A DNA stretch of 64,000 nt from Segetibacter koreensis DSM 18137 (GCF_000374045.1 NZ_KB893320.1:5537-69536); one strand, 5' to 3'. Numbered from the stretch's first letter, positions 30,403 through 39,005 are shown. Made by a program: numbers and translations. The notes: a model not told the origin generated them from the sequence alone.

Positions 30403-30921
30403 TTATATTTTTCTGCGATGATAAACCGCCTTTTTATTTTCACTTTGCTGGCCTTTGTTCTTTAAATTCAAATCATTATTAAAGTCTTTGTTTTGTGCCT
30501 TCTCCAATTTGAACTTATGATGAATGTTTAAAACGGTTAAAAGTTCACTATTAAAAAATGAAATCGCTTGATAAGAGTTGGGAATTCTAATATTGACAAT
30601 ACTATTTGCTTGGGATTGTTGAAACAGAATCATATCGTTTTTTTTCTCTGCGTTTTCGACTCCCTTTGCCTGTTCCTCATATGGTTTATTATAACGCTCT
30701 AATCCCGCCTCAATACTTTTAGCTGCGCTTTCGACCTCTTTTGACAGTAACGGAATCTCAACATTAAGGAAAGCTTTAGACATACGCACTGAGGCTGCCG
30801 GAAATAGGTCTTTATTGTTCTCTATTAAAAACCGCAGATCGTATTTAGCACCCTCTTTGTCCTGATCAAATGCAAGAACTATCTTAGCATTCTTCCCGCC
30901 TTCAAGGCTTTCTATGTACAT
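30403..30921 (-). CDS. Toprim-domain fragment of a mobile-element primase-like protein
   Basis: The ATG at 30919-30921 gives MYIESLEGGKNAKIVLAFDQ then DKEGAKYDLRFL. The AFDQDKEG block is the acidic D-x-D-x-x-x-G pattern of Toprim domains in plasmid or conjugative-element primases and relaxase-linked proteins. The upstream zinc-finger and catalytic parts are missing, so it is likely the C-terminal remnant of a longer gene (such proteins are normally over 300 residues). The rest is helical and charged. The frame extends to a TTG at 30942 but no further useful sequence. Confidence 0.6.
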   Translation of the reverse strand: MYIESLEGGKNAKIVLAFDQDKEGAKYDLRFLIENNKDLFPAASVRMSKAFLNVEIPLLSKEVESAAKSIEAGLERYNKPYEEQAKGVENAEKKNDMILFQQSQANSIVNIRIPNSYQAISFFNSELLTVLNIHHKFKLEKAQNKDFNNDLNLKNKGQQSENKKAVYHRRKI

Positions 30922-30931
30922 TAATGAGGTC

Positions 30932-31207
30932 TTAATCTGCAAAATCCTCCTTTCCTACTTTATTGTAGTTATTAGTTTGTACTGCTTCATTTGGATTGAT
31001 AGTAATAACTGTAGTCTCTCCTGAATTATTATTGCCTAAAGTCATTTTATATGCAATGACAAATTGCTCTGTTACTACCGTTACCTGAAAGTTATCGCCC
31101 GGTTTACATATGGTTGCATCTGGCTTAAAACGAAAATATATTTTTTTCCGGCAATACCACCAGCCGTAAAAGCTATAAATGATTTTTGAAAACCAATTAG
31201 AGTTCGG
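30932..31207 (-). pseudogene. Unrecognised open frame without a start, upstream of the Toprim fragment
   Basis: A 91-codon open stretch between stops reads IIYSFYGWWYCRKKIYFRFK, then PGDNFQVTVVTEQFVIAYKM and ends NNYNKVGKEDFAD at 30932-30934. It overlaps the start of the Toprim frame, suggesting a former operon. No ATG exists before the middle of the frame, so the 5' end is lost or lies in another frame. Family not recognised. Confidence 0.4.
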
Positions 31208-31606
31208 TTAAAAATATACGCGGAAAAGTAATTGTATTTTTCCTGACATTAAGTGTTTCAAGAAAATTCAACTTTTTAACATACTAAAAACCCTATTGCA
31301 TTTCCAATTTATGTTCCATACCTTTCTTGAGAATCAAAGTGTAGACATTGAAATAATCAGGGAGCAACGAGATGCTTGGCAACTTGACCCCCCGACAAAT
31401 TGTTAAGTATTGCTCCCTAATTTTATATAAATATAGGTTTATTTTAATAGAACTTATTAATTTACTATGAAACAATTTTTGCGACACTTTTACAATTCCG
31501 TTAATTTCTGCCTTAAAGAGTTCCCATCAAGCCTTATATAAAGTTCTGTAACAATTTTTTCTGGTAAATACCAATCCTATTAATTAAGTAAAAAGATTAT
31601 TCGTAT
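31208..31606. other. Gene-free stretch carrying repeat copy A
   Basis: Besides the structured repeat I see no protein-like frame. The open frame crossing the repeat on the minus strand is an accident of it. Confidence 0.55.
31270..31420 (+). repeat. Structured dispersed repeat, copy A
   Basis: About 150 bp shared with 33834-33986. The first 64 bases from AACTTTTTAACATACTAAAA onward are identical, then a one-base indel, a further near-identical 23 bases, and then a divergent segment that keeps its fold. AGGGAGCAA (31359-31367) pairs with TTGCTCCCT (31410-31418); inside, ATGCTT pairs with AAGTAT; the apical loop is ACCCCCC. The + strand gives a G-U pair in the middle helix where the - strand would have A-C, but the top helix in this copy favours the other strand, so orientation is unsettled. 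Confidence 0.7.
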
Positions 31607-32035
31607 TTATTCTACTTTCCGTAATTGCGGTACTTTACTTTTCTGCCAATATTCAACTATTGTTATGAATGTTTCCTTCAGTTCTGCAATGCTTCCGTTT
31701 TTAACAAAAAAACCGTTACTCCCTAACTCATAAGACTTTTGGATTTGTTCATTCGATGCAACACCGGAAAAGAACACAAAAGGAATACTTTTGTAATTTA
31801 GGGCGGTATCCCCCAGCAACTTCCTTTTAAATTCAAATCCACTCATTGTGGGGAGATTTATATCACTAATAATTAAAAATGGGATAATTTGCTCATCTTT
31901 CAACAATATTAGCACATCTTGAGGATGTGTAAAAAACATCAGTTCATTTAAGTACGGCAACTCTTTCCATACCTCCTGAATAAATTCCTTATCATCTAAA
32001 TCATCATCTATGATTAATATCGGCTGCGTGTTCAT
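31607..32035 (-). CDS. Stand-alone response-regulator receiver protein
   Basis: 142 residues forming one CheY-like domain: LIIDDDLDDKEF at the N-terminus, phospho-acceptor Asp in ISDINLPTMSGFEF, the Ser/Thr switch in FVFFSGVA and the conserved Lys in FFVKNGS. The DDDLDDKEF acidic cluster and the SDINLPTMSG block are typical of the Rcp1-like single-domain regulators paired with phytochrome kinases. No output domain, so it probably acts as a phospho-relay or by protein contact. Its partner is not adjacent. Confidence 0.9.
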   Translation of the reverse strand: MNTQPILIIDDDLDDKEFIQEVWKELPYLNELMFFTHPQDVLILLKDEQIIPFLIISDINLPTMSGFEFKRKLLGDTALNYKSIPFVFFSGVASNEQIQKSYELGSNGFFVKNGSIAELKETFITIVEYWQKSKVPQLRKVE

Positions 32036-32224
32036 AATGTTCGGGCTGTCTTATCAAACCTCAAATACTGATGCAAAAACAGTTCCCCTATATTCTTTAA
32101 AACAGCAGTCGTAGGCTTAGCAGCAACTATTTTTTATCAGAGGCTTTCAACTATTATTTTTTTTGATGTTATTGTTATCAATGATTAGGTCGATTTCACA
32201 ATACCTTTAAAATCCCTATTATTT

Positions 32225-32473
32225 TTAGATGAATAATCCGGAGATATCAATCTCCTTCAGATAAGGTGCTAATTGGTCTATACTACTGAAAGAACGACAA
32301 ACTTGAAATTTATTTTCACTCCCAGCATGAGCCACTTCCACATAAAAAGAATATAGCTGATAAAGTAAGATACAATGATCCTCTTCTTGCCTATCCGCTA
32401 CAAAATCACCTTCACTCCATACAAGTTCAGTTTGTTGGTTCTTTGGCAGTGATTTAAACTCGTATAATGTCAT
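32225..32473 (-). CDS. Small unknown protein, copy 2 of the MTLYEF family
   Basis: 82 residues, MTLYEFKSLPKNQQTELVW then GDFVADRQEEDHCILLYQLY, SFYVEVAH and RSFSSIDQLAPYLKEIDISG. It is intact and strongly similar to the broken copy at 41047-41297. The gene is divergent from a 47-residue membrane protein starting 40 bp away, and the same divergent arrangement occurs beside the third copy. Function unknown; the conserved acidic-aromatic core suggests a folded soluble protein. Confidence 0.8.
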   Translation of the reverse strand: MTLYEFKSLPKNQQTELVWSEGDFVADRQEEDHCILLYQLYSFYVEVAHAGSENKFQVCRSFSSIDQLAPYLKEIDISGLFI

Positions 32474-32513
32474 AGAATCCGGATTTGCAGAAAGATATAT
32501 AATTTTAACACAG

Positions 32514-32657
32514 ATGGCACTAAACCTAAAAATAATCTTTTACCTATATTGTGTATGGTCATTCCTTTTTATTCTGTCTATGGTGCTTACAATGGCAATT
32601 ATAGGTATTGAATATAATGTGGATGGAAGGAAAAGTACTTTGATAACTTTGCAATGA
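32514..32657 (+). CDS. Small membrane protein, divergent partner of MTLYEF copy 2
   Basis: 47 residues, MALNLKIIFYLYCVWSFLFI then LSMVLTMAIIGIEYN and a hydrophilic tail DGRKSTLITLQ. One or two helices. The protein at 41338-41547 starts with a related sequence (LKIIFNLSCGWLFIMVLS and TVIAMAVAGM), so the pair is paralogous. Its TGA overlaps the ATG of the next gene, showing translational coupling. Confidence 0.65.
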   Translation: MALNLKIIFYLYCVWSFLFILSMVLTMAIIGIEYNVDGRKSTLITLQ

Positions 32658-32899
32658 ATGAAACTTTTAATTTGTCTGTAACTTATAAAGGGAAGGAGGT
32701 CACATTTTCTGCTAAGCTATTAGTGTATAGATATAGTTACAAGATACAAGTTGATGTAAATAGTAATGAAGTATTATTTGAACCGGATGAAGAAAGAAAT
32801 TACAGGGCAACTATAGATCCTGAAAAGGTCGAAGGTAAAAAAATTGATATGGAATTATTAACAGCTATTGCAGGAGCTATTGAAGCGATAGTCAGGTAA
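32654..32899 (+). CDS. 81-residue protein coupled to the small membrane protein
   Basis: MNETFNLSVTYKGKEVTFSA then KIQVDVNSNEVLFEPDEERN and MELLTAIAGAIEAIVR. A beta-rich small protein with a C-terminal helix and no signal or membrane segment. It starts inside the stop codon of the preceding gene (ATGA overlap). I cannot name the family. Clean composition and coupling make it a confident gene of unknown role. Confidence 0.7.
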   Translation: MNETFNLSVTYKGKEVTFSAKLLVYRYSYKIQVDVNSNEVLFEPDEERNYRATIDPEKVEGKKIDMELLTAIAGAIEAIVR

Positions 32900-32946
32900 T
32901 GTTTAGGGAAAGGACATTCAGTTATTACCTTTGGTAAACTCTGTAA

Positions 32947-33072
32947 AAAGAGAAAAATGCAAAAGCACTTGAGTACTTGAAGAAAGGTTATAAGGCTGTA
33001 GAAATATCAAAGTTGTTGGATATTAACATAAACACTATTACCAAGATTAAGAAATTAGGAATAGCTGCATGA
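32947..33072 (+). pseudogene. C-terminal helix-turn-helix stub, recombinase or transposase-like
   Basis: The frame reads KEKNAKALEYLKKGYKAVEI then SKLLDININTITKIKKLGI to a stop at 33070-33072. This looks like the C-terminal DNA-binding end of serine recombinases and similar helix-turn-helix proteins, with the upstream catalytic domain missing. A stop immediately before and no start show it is a fragment. Not the same frame or position as the recombinase remnant at 240-430. Confidence 0.5.
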
Positions 33073-33160
33073 GTTTTGATAAACGGCTGGTATAAAAATT
33101 GATGCAATAAATTTATCCTAAGAAAAACCCGTCTTCCAATATCATATCCCCCACGTGGAA

Positions 33161-33187
33161 AAACCTTCTATTTTTAGGAGGTTTTTT
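33161..33187 (+). terminator. Rho-independent terminator
   Basis: AAACCTTC and GGAGGTTT form an 8-bp stem with one mismatch around TATTTTTA, followed by TTTTG. It could end transcription from the 32514-32899 gene pair or the stub after it. Confidence 0.65.
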
Positions 33188-33392
33188 GTTTACTTCATTT
33201 ACATATTAGGTATTTAAGGGTTTAAAATTGGTTGCAGAATAAAGATAAATAACCTCTACAGGTTTTTGAAACTACATTTTTTATTAAGCATTTTATAAAA
33301 CTACCTGATTTTGCAGATGGTTTTCTAATGGGAGTCGGAATAGGTTTAGTTGGCCTTTCTCTGTGGTATAACAAGGTTAATTCTGCTTCGTA

Positions 33393-33796
33393 TTAATAAT
33401 CTCTTACCTGCATACCTTTTTCACTGTCCTCTACCATAGCTATGTGTTTTGCACAATCCATTGAAAGGATGTAATTAGTTCTTTTCTTTCCACCCCTACC
33501 ATCAACCCTATTTAATAAGTTTATTAAATAGCTTCTACCATTGAAATCTCTTTTGCAGTATCCATTGTAAGTACATAATCCTTACTTGGTCTGCCTCCGG
33601 TACTTTTTAATAAGTTTATTAAAAAGTCTTGTCCTTCTCTAAAACCATACTTATCAATACGATCATTAATCCAGTTACCAAACTGTTGTTTACTTTTTAA
33701 ATAGGAATGTAAACCTTTTGCTGATACTGCTGGTTCACCATTACTTTCAATAATTGCTGGAAATTGCTGTTGTGTTGTTTGCGTTTGTACAAACTT
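33393..33796 (-). pseudogene. Chimeric phage antirepressor (AntA/AntB-type) remnant
   Basis: On the minus strand the first part reads EPAVSAKGLHSYLKSKQQFG then NWINDRIDKYGFREGQDF, and GGRPSKDYVLTMDTAKEISM followed by VEAI and a stop. This is the conserved core of phage antirepressors. Right after the stop, in another frame, comes LINLLNRVDGRGGKKRTNYI then LSMDCAKHIAMVEDSEKGMQ, a second diverged copy of the same segment, ending RDY. So two related antirepressor genes were joined with a duplicated middle. Both ends are missing. It shows that prophage-type DNA once lay here. Confidence 0.78.
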
Positions 33797-33833
33797 TTAA
33801 ATCATTGTAGTAGAATCTATACAATTACTGGAG

Positions 33834-33986
33834 AACTTTTTAACATACTAAAAACCCTATTGCATTTCCAATTTATGTTCCATACCTTTCTTGAAGAATC
33901 AAAGTGTAGACATTAAAAATAATTTAGGGAGCAATTATGTGCTTGCCAGCTTGTACCCCCACAAGAGTAAAGTACTGCTCCCTATT
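33834..33986 (+). repeat. Structured dispersed repeat, copy B
   Basis: Second copy of the element at 31270. TAGGGAGCA (33925-33933) pairs with TGCTCCCTA (33976-33984); GTGCTT pairs with AAGTAC; CTTGT pairs with ACAAG around an ACCCCC loop (33950-33965). Compared with copy A, the first base pair of the middle helix changes from A-U to G-C with pairing kept, and the C-rich loop is conserved. Sequence flanking the copies is unrelated, so the element itself was copied. It lies next to the truncated 5' end of the antirepressor remnant. Confidence 0.7.
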
Positions 33987-34104
33987 CTTTTATCAATTGA
34001 TTTTACATCCAGAACTCAATTATAACTAATTAATTTAATGAATTATTTATAATGTTAATATAAAAGGTATTACTTTTAAGTAAGTAAAATTTTTCTTTTT
34101 CATG

Positions 34105-34137
34105 AAGGCTGGATTTCTATCCGGCTTTCTTTTTTTA
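34105..34137 (+). terminator. Rho-independent terminator
   Basis: AAGGCTGGAT and ATCCGGCTTT form a 10-bp stem including two G-U pairs around TTCT, followed by CTTTTTTT. No gene ends just before it, so it probably served a lost gene or the structured repeat upstream. Confidence 0.65.
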
Positions 34138-34217
34138 TAGCAATTGCAACCATTTATAAAATGTTAACATCTTAAAGGGAGGAATAAAGTCTCCGTTTTT
34201 TAAAATCCTCCTAACAG

Positions 34218-34246
34218 AAGCCTTTACTTAACTGTGAAGGCTTTTT
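34218..34246 (+). terminator. Rho-independent terminator
   Basis: AAGCCTT and AAGGCTT form a 7-bp stem around a 12-base loop, followed by a short run of T. It is the second terminator in 120 bp of otherwise empty sequence. Confidence 0.5.
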
Positions 34247-34453
34247 GATGTGACAGATAATGCAGCTTTCACCGTTAAACTTCAAGGTAGAAAACGGAAC
34301 ATCCATTTTGATAACCTCTGCTCTCCCACTTTTGCCTTTTGTAACCACAATTATTAAAAAATTTTAATAGTTATGGCAGGGATAAAAAATTACTTTTATC
34401 CCTCATCCAAATACTATTTGGTAATACCAGCCTTGTAAAGTAAAAAATATCCT

Positions 34454-34861
34454 GTGCTTTCTAAATTTAAACATATTTTGATTGTAGATGATGATCCTGA
34501 AGATATAGAAATGCTGAAAGAATCTCTTACAAAAACTTGTTCCGATTTGAATTTTATACTTGTAAATAATGGCTCTAACTTACTGGATATTTTGCAAACA
34601 ACTACTCCACCCGATTTAATAATCCTTGATATTAACATGCCTGTCATGGATGGTAAGGAGTGTTTAAAAGTTATCAAAAGCAATCCACTAATGAAAGCAG
34701 TACCGATAATGATGTATTCCACTTCAACCAATAAAAAGGATATTGAAGCATGTTATTTATTAGAAGCTGATTATTATGTAATAAAACCACGCTGTATGGA
34801 AGAATTAAATCAACTTAGTAAACAAATATGTGCCGGAAAGATAACATCTTTTATAAAGTAG
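34454..34861 (+). CDS. Stand-alone response-regulator receiver protein
   Basis: 135 residues, one receiver domain: ILIVDDDPEDIEML, phospho-acceptor Asp in IILDINMPVMDGKE, MMYSTSTNKKD with the Thr/Ser switch, and conserved Lys in YYVIKPR. The start is GTG at 34454; no ATG precedes the first strand. It faces the next receiver gene tail to tail with a 31-bp gap. The DDDPED cluster resembles the Rcp type. Confidence 0.9.
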   Translation: MLSKFKHILIVDDDPEDIEMLKESLTKTCSDLNFILVNNGSNLLDILQTTTPPDLIILDINMPVMDGKECLKVIKSNPLMKAVPIMMYSTSTNKKDIEACYLLEADYYVIKPRCMEELNQLSKQICAGKITSFIK

Positions 34862-34892
34862 AAAGTTCATTAAAGGATGTAATCTTACTCAG

Positions 34893-35324
34893 CTAACTAC
34901 TTTTGTTAAAAAACTCCTCTGCTGTTAATACTGGTTTATTGTTCCAGTCTGCATTATATAACCTGCTAAAGATATTTATAGTTTCATCTATTGAGTCAGG
35001 CTTAGTCAAATATAAGTTTACTCCAGCATCATAATAGTTTTTCACATTTTCGTTTATAGTTGCACCTGACAGCACTATCAACGGAATTTCATTAAGTTCT
35101 CTTGCAGAACGTATTGCAGAAACGCACTCATCAATAGTTTTGAAAGGCATATTTCCATCAATAATCACCAAATCAGGTGTTCCCATTAATTTGATAACTT
35201 CCAAAATTTCATCACAAGTACCAGCAGGCGTAATGGTTACAGGTAATTTAGATAAGAATACAGCCTCCATGTATAGCTCCATGTCATCCATATCGTCATC
35301 AGCTATAAGTATATTTTTATGCAT
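34893..35324 (-). CDS. Stand-alone response-regulator receiver protein
   Basis: 143 residues: ILIADDDMDDMELYMEAV, phospho-acceptor Asp in VIIDGNMPFKTIDE, LIVLSGATINE and conserved Lys in LYLTKPDS. Single domain without output. Convergent with the receiver gene at 34454-34861, but the two are not close copies. A conserved Gly/Asp pattern after the phosphorylation site is altered (PFKTID rather than P-x-MDG), so phospho-signal handling may differ. Confidence 0.88.
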   Translation of the reverse strand: MHKNILIADDDMDDMELYMEAVFLSKLPVTITPAGTCDEILEVIKLMGTPDLVIIDGNMPFKTIDECVSAIRSARELNEIPLIVLSGATINENVKNYYDAGVNLYLTKPDSIDETINIFSRLYNADWNNKPVLTAEEFFNKSS

Positions 35325-35414
35325 GTTGGATTACTTAGATCAAATAAGATATTTCAAAGAACCAAAATATGAATTTAGTTTCAAGAAAAATAAAATGAAC
35401 AAAAAAAGGAATGC

Positions 35415-35654
35415 TTACAACGGCACTTCCGGTAAAAAGTCTCTTGGTGAACAATCAAACACCTTAGCAAGCTCGTTAATATGATTTAAATTATACTTTG
35501 CCCTGTAATTAGGGTTTTCAATATCACCAATAAATCCAATTGATTTCTCCAGCAAGTATGCCAGTTCTTTTTGTGAATATCCCTTCTCTATCCTCTTCTT
35601 TTTTACTACATCAATCACATACTGCTCTATTGGAGAATGAAGTGATTTTGCCAT
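35415..35654 (-). CDS. XRE-family helix-turn-helix regulator
   Basis: 79 residues from MAKSLHSPIEQYVI. The helix-turn-helix is KKRIEKGYSQKELAYLLEKS followed by FIGDIENP and INELAKVFDCSPRDFL, the usual Cro/CI-type order. The frame is open up to 35777, but the first 41 codons read as non-coding sequence, so the ATG at 35654 is chosen. The divergent lipoprotein gene starts 114 bp away, and the gap holds a palindrome-like CACACGTACACGTATGTG near 35700 that could be its operator. Such regulators are common in mobile elements. Confidence 0.85.
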   Translation of the reverse strand: MAKSLHSPIEQYVIDVVKKKRIEKGYSQKELAYLLEKSIGFIGDIENPNYRAKYNLNHINELAKVFDCSPRDFLPEVPL

Positions 35655-35695
35655 TGTATTTGTGCTTCCACAAATAATCATCTCCGTATAATTTA

Positions 35696-35720
35696 TTTCA
35701 CACGTACACGTATGTGTATT
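35696..35720. promoter_or_regulatory. Imperfect palindrome between XRE gene and lipoprotein gene
   Basis: CACACGTACACGTATGTG lies between two divergent starts, with complementary halves of the CAC-GTA/TAC-GTG type. Cro-like regulators often bind such sites in their own promoter. Function is inferred from position alone. Confidence 0.4.
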
Positions 35721-35767
35721 ATATTTGAGCGGGTCATAATTAATTAATTTATACATTCTCACACAAC

Positions 35768-36067
35768 ATGAAATCAAAATTTACCACTTTTTGTTTAACC
35801 GTTTTCCTCCTCACCTCTTGTTCCAGCAATCACTACCATGATGGTACATATCATGCTCATGTAATGATTTATGACGTAACTGTTAAGATTGATGGTAATG
35901 ATGTAGAAACTAATAATTCAGTGACCGGAATAAAAAAAATAAAATGCAAGCAGTACAAGGATAGGATTGAATATGATGAAGGCAATGGTACTACTACAGT
36001 CTTAACAGCTTTGGCAGACGGATCTCTGAAAGTAAATGATTTGATAACATTTAAAAAAATTAATTAA
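35768..36067 (+). CDS. Small exported lipoprotein
   Basis: 99 residues with signal sequence MKSKFTTFCLTVFLLTSCSS; the lipobox is LLTSC, giving lipidation at Cys 18. The mature part is a small beta-rich domain (YHAHVMIYDVTVKIDGNDVE, DRIEYDEGNGTTTVLTALAD). No known family. Divergent from the XRE regulator. Confidence 0.8.
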   Translation: MKSKFTTFCLTVFLLTSCSSNHYHDGTYHAHVMIYDVTVKIDGNDVETNNSVTGIKKIKCKQYKDRIEYDEGNGTTTVLTALADGSLKVNDLITFKKIN

Positions 36068-36136
36068 ACACAATAACATGTGATTTAATTAATTATTGGT
36101 GTGTTTACTTTTGACCTTTAACTTATTTTAAAGAGT

Positions 36137-36547
36137 ATGGCAGTAACACAATCAGACATAGAACTATTTCTTAACCCATCTTCTTTATTAAATATTTTTA
36201 CAAATTCCCTTACTAATCATGTTACAAAGAAAATATTCAGGATAAAGGGTATTTACGCTATAGGAAATGGTATTAATTATCGAGGATTTTATTATGATAA
36301 TTTGAAGGAGGAAACTTCCGATACCTGTATCACTTTAGTAGTTCCTGCTATAATAAGAAGCCAATTAGCACCAGAACAAATTATTGAATGCACTGCATAC
36401 CTGACAAAAAAGGTACAATTAAACGGAGGCAGAATAGATCTTCAGGTAAACGTAGTTGAATTACTTTCACAAAAGCAATCTTCCTTTACAGATGATCAAT
36501 TAAAAGCATTTGAAATACTCCAGAAGAAAGCACCAGTATATTTATGA
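36137..36547 (+). pseudogene. N-terminal fragment of an XseA-like (exonuclease VII large subunit) gene
   Basis: 136 codons. FRIKGIYAIGNGINYRGFYY, LVVPAIIRSQLAPEQIIECT then AYLTKKVQLNGGRIDLQVNV form the OB-fold nucleic-acid-binding domain found at the start of XseA-like proteins, and EILQKKA marks the step toward the catalytic domain. The frame then runs into APVYL and a stop exactly where it meets the HsdR remainder, so the catalytic part is gone. Confidence 0.7.
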
Positions 36548-39005
36548 CAGAGATCCAAGAGAACTAATCTTCCAGTTTAAAAAAAGAACACTAATACACT
36601 TTACAGTAGATGCTGATGAAGTGTATATGACTACTAAACTGGATAAGGAAAGTACAAGATACTTACCCTTTAATAAAGGCTTTAATAACGGTAAAAGTAA
36701 TCCTCCTAACCCTTTCGGATATAAAACAGAATACTTATGGAAAGAAGTATTATCTAAAGATAGTTGGATGGATATTATTGGCAAGTTCATTCATGTTCAA
36801 TCCGAAGAAATAGAAGATAAAACAACAGGTAAAAAGCATACTAAAGAATCTATCGTTTTTCCACGTTATCATCAGTTGGATGTTGTGAGAAAATTAGCTA
36901 CAGATGCTAAAAAAAGAGGTGCAGGTAAAAACTATTTAATTCAACATAGTGCAGGTTCAGGTAAAAGTAATAGTATCTCTTGGTTGGCTTACAGGTTATC
37001 TTCCCTCCATAGTGATGAGGATAAAAGGGTGTTTAACTCTGTTATTGTCGTTACTGATAGAAAAGTACTGGATCAGCAGCTTCAGAACAATATTTATCAG
37101 TTTGAGCATAAAACTGGAGTTGTTCAAAAAATTGATAGGGATTCAGACCAATTGGCTAAAGCTATTGAATCAGGAACAAACATCATAATAACTACCCTTC
37201 AGAAATTTCCTTTTATTATTAATAAAGTAGGTGTATTACCGGATAGAAAATATGCAGTTATTGTAGATGAAGCTCACAGTTCACAAGGTGGAGAGGCTTC
37301 TAAGAAAATGAAAGAGATATTAGCTGTGAAAACGTTAGAAGAAGCAGAACAGGAAGAAGAAGCAGAGGATTACAATGGAGAAGATTATGTCAGGGAGAGC
37401 ATGAATGCAAGGGGAAAGCAGACTAACCTTTCCTTTTTTGCATTTACCGCTACCCCAAAGGCTAAAACTTTAGAAGTATTCGGAGAAGTTGATACGGATG
37501 GAAAGCCAGTTCCTTTTCACCTTTATTCTATGAAACAGGCTATAGAAGAAGAGTTCATTTTAGATGTGCTGAGAAATTATACTACTTATAGCCTGTACTT
37601 CAAATTATCCAAACAAATTGAAGATGATCCTGAACTGAATAAAAAGAAAGCAGCTATAGCTATTGGAAGGTTTGTTTCCCTTCACCCTCATAATATTGCT
37701 CAAAAGACAGAAATTATAGTCGAACACTTCCGACAAGTAACCCTGAAAAAAATAGGGGGTAAAGCAAAAGCAATGGTGGTAACCTCATCAAGATTACATG
37801 CTTTACGCTATTATCTTGAATTTAAAAAGTACATCCAGCAAAAAGGTTATGGTTATATTAAGCCACTTGTAGCTTTTTCAGGGAAGGTAGTAGATACAGC
37901 TTATCCTGATGGTGTTACAGAAGTAGAGCTAAATGGTTTTAAAGAAAAAGAACTACCAGAAAAATTTGGTACAGAGGAATACCAATTATTATTAGTAGCA
38001 AATAAATACCAGACAGGATTTGATCAACCTCTTTTACATACCATGTATGTAGATAAAAAGCTATCAGGAGTACTGGCAGTACAAACCCTATCAAGGTTAA
38101 ATCGGACAGCAGCAGGGAAAGAGGATACTTTTGTCCTCGATTTTTCAAATGACAGGGAGGTAATTTTAAGTTCCTTTCAACCGTATTATGAAAGTACTAC
38201 CCTATCAGAAACTACTGATCCCAATCTCTTATATGATTTAAAACACAAGCTGGATGCAACCCAAGTTTATCAGTTTAGTGAAATAGATAATTTATGCAAG
38301 ATATTTTTTGACAAAAATGCTACTGAAAAAGATCAGAAAGGATTATACTCATTAGTAGAACCTGCTGTTCAGAGGTATAACCAGTTAGAAGAAGAAAAAC
38401 AGGAGGAATTTAAAAGGCAGTTAACACAGTGGATAAGGCTTTATTCCTTCCTATCTCAAATTATTCCCTTTCAAGATGTAGAACTGGAGAAGTTTTATGC
38501 TTACGGAAGATTGCTTCTTGACAAGCTACCAAAGAAAGACGTTACAGAGCGTTTAAAGCTCACTGATGAGGTATCCTTGAAATACTACCGTTTACAAAAA
38601 ATAGCAGAAGGAAGCATTGTTTTAGAGGCAAATGGAGGTAATGAATTAAAAGGTGCTGCTGAAACTGGAATGAAAAGGGATAAAGAAGAAAAAGCAAGGC
38701 TTTCAGAAATCGTGGAGGTATTGAACGACAGGTTTGCTACAGATTTTACTGAAGGGGATCAATTGTTCTTTGATCAAATTGAAGCGGAGTTAGTAGCGGA
38801 TGAAAAATTAATACAACAGGCACAAAACAATACAATAGATAACTTTAAATATGGTTTTGATGAACGATTTATAGAAAAGTTGATAGATAGGATGGATCAA
38901 AATCAGGATATTTTTAGCAAAATACTTAATGAGAAGGAGTTTGGAGACGTAGTAAAAGCCTATATGCGTAACAAAGTTTTTTCTTCTATACGTGCAGCTA
39001 TTTAA
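36510..39005 (+). pseudogene. hsdR: N-terminally deleted type I restriction subunit HsdR
   Basis: 831 codons of the motor subunit. From QYIYDRDPRELIFQF onward it follows HsdR: Walker A QHSAGSGKSNS, DEAH box VIVDEAHSSQGG, FFAFTATPKAKTLEVFG, VVTSSRLHALRYYLEFKKY and QTLSRLNR, then the helical C-terminus. About 200-250 residues carrying the PD-(D/E)XK nuclease are missing compared with normal proteins of about 1000. The only start in frame is a TTG inside the XseA-like fragment. No hsdM or hsdS is near, so it cannot act as a normal restriction enzyme; it might remain as a truncated translocase (inference). Confidence 0.85.

Larger units (their letters stand above)
32900..34453. other. Gene-poor mobile-element wreckage
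   Basis: Holds, in order, a recombinase-like helix-turn-helix stub (32947-33072), a terminator (33161-33187), a short open frame ending at 33393-33395 that reads LPDFADGFLMGVGIGLVGLS with no start codon (a membrane-protein remnant), the antirepressor pseudogene, structured repeat copy B and two terminators. No intact gene. Confidence 0.6.

Noticed and set aside
31293-31487. Minus-strand 64-residue frame over the structured repeat
   Set aside because: Copy B of the same repeat does not keep the frame beyond eight codons, so it is not a conserved protein.
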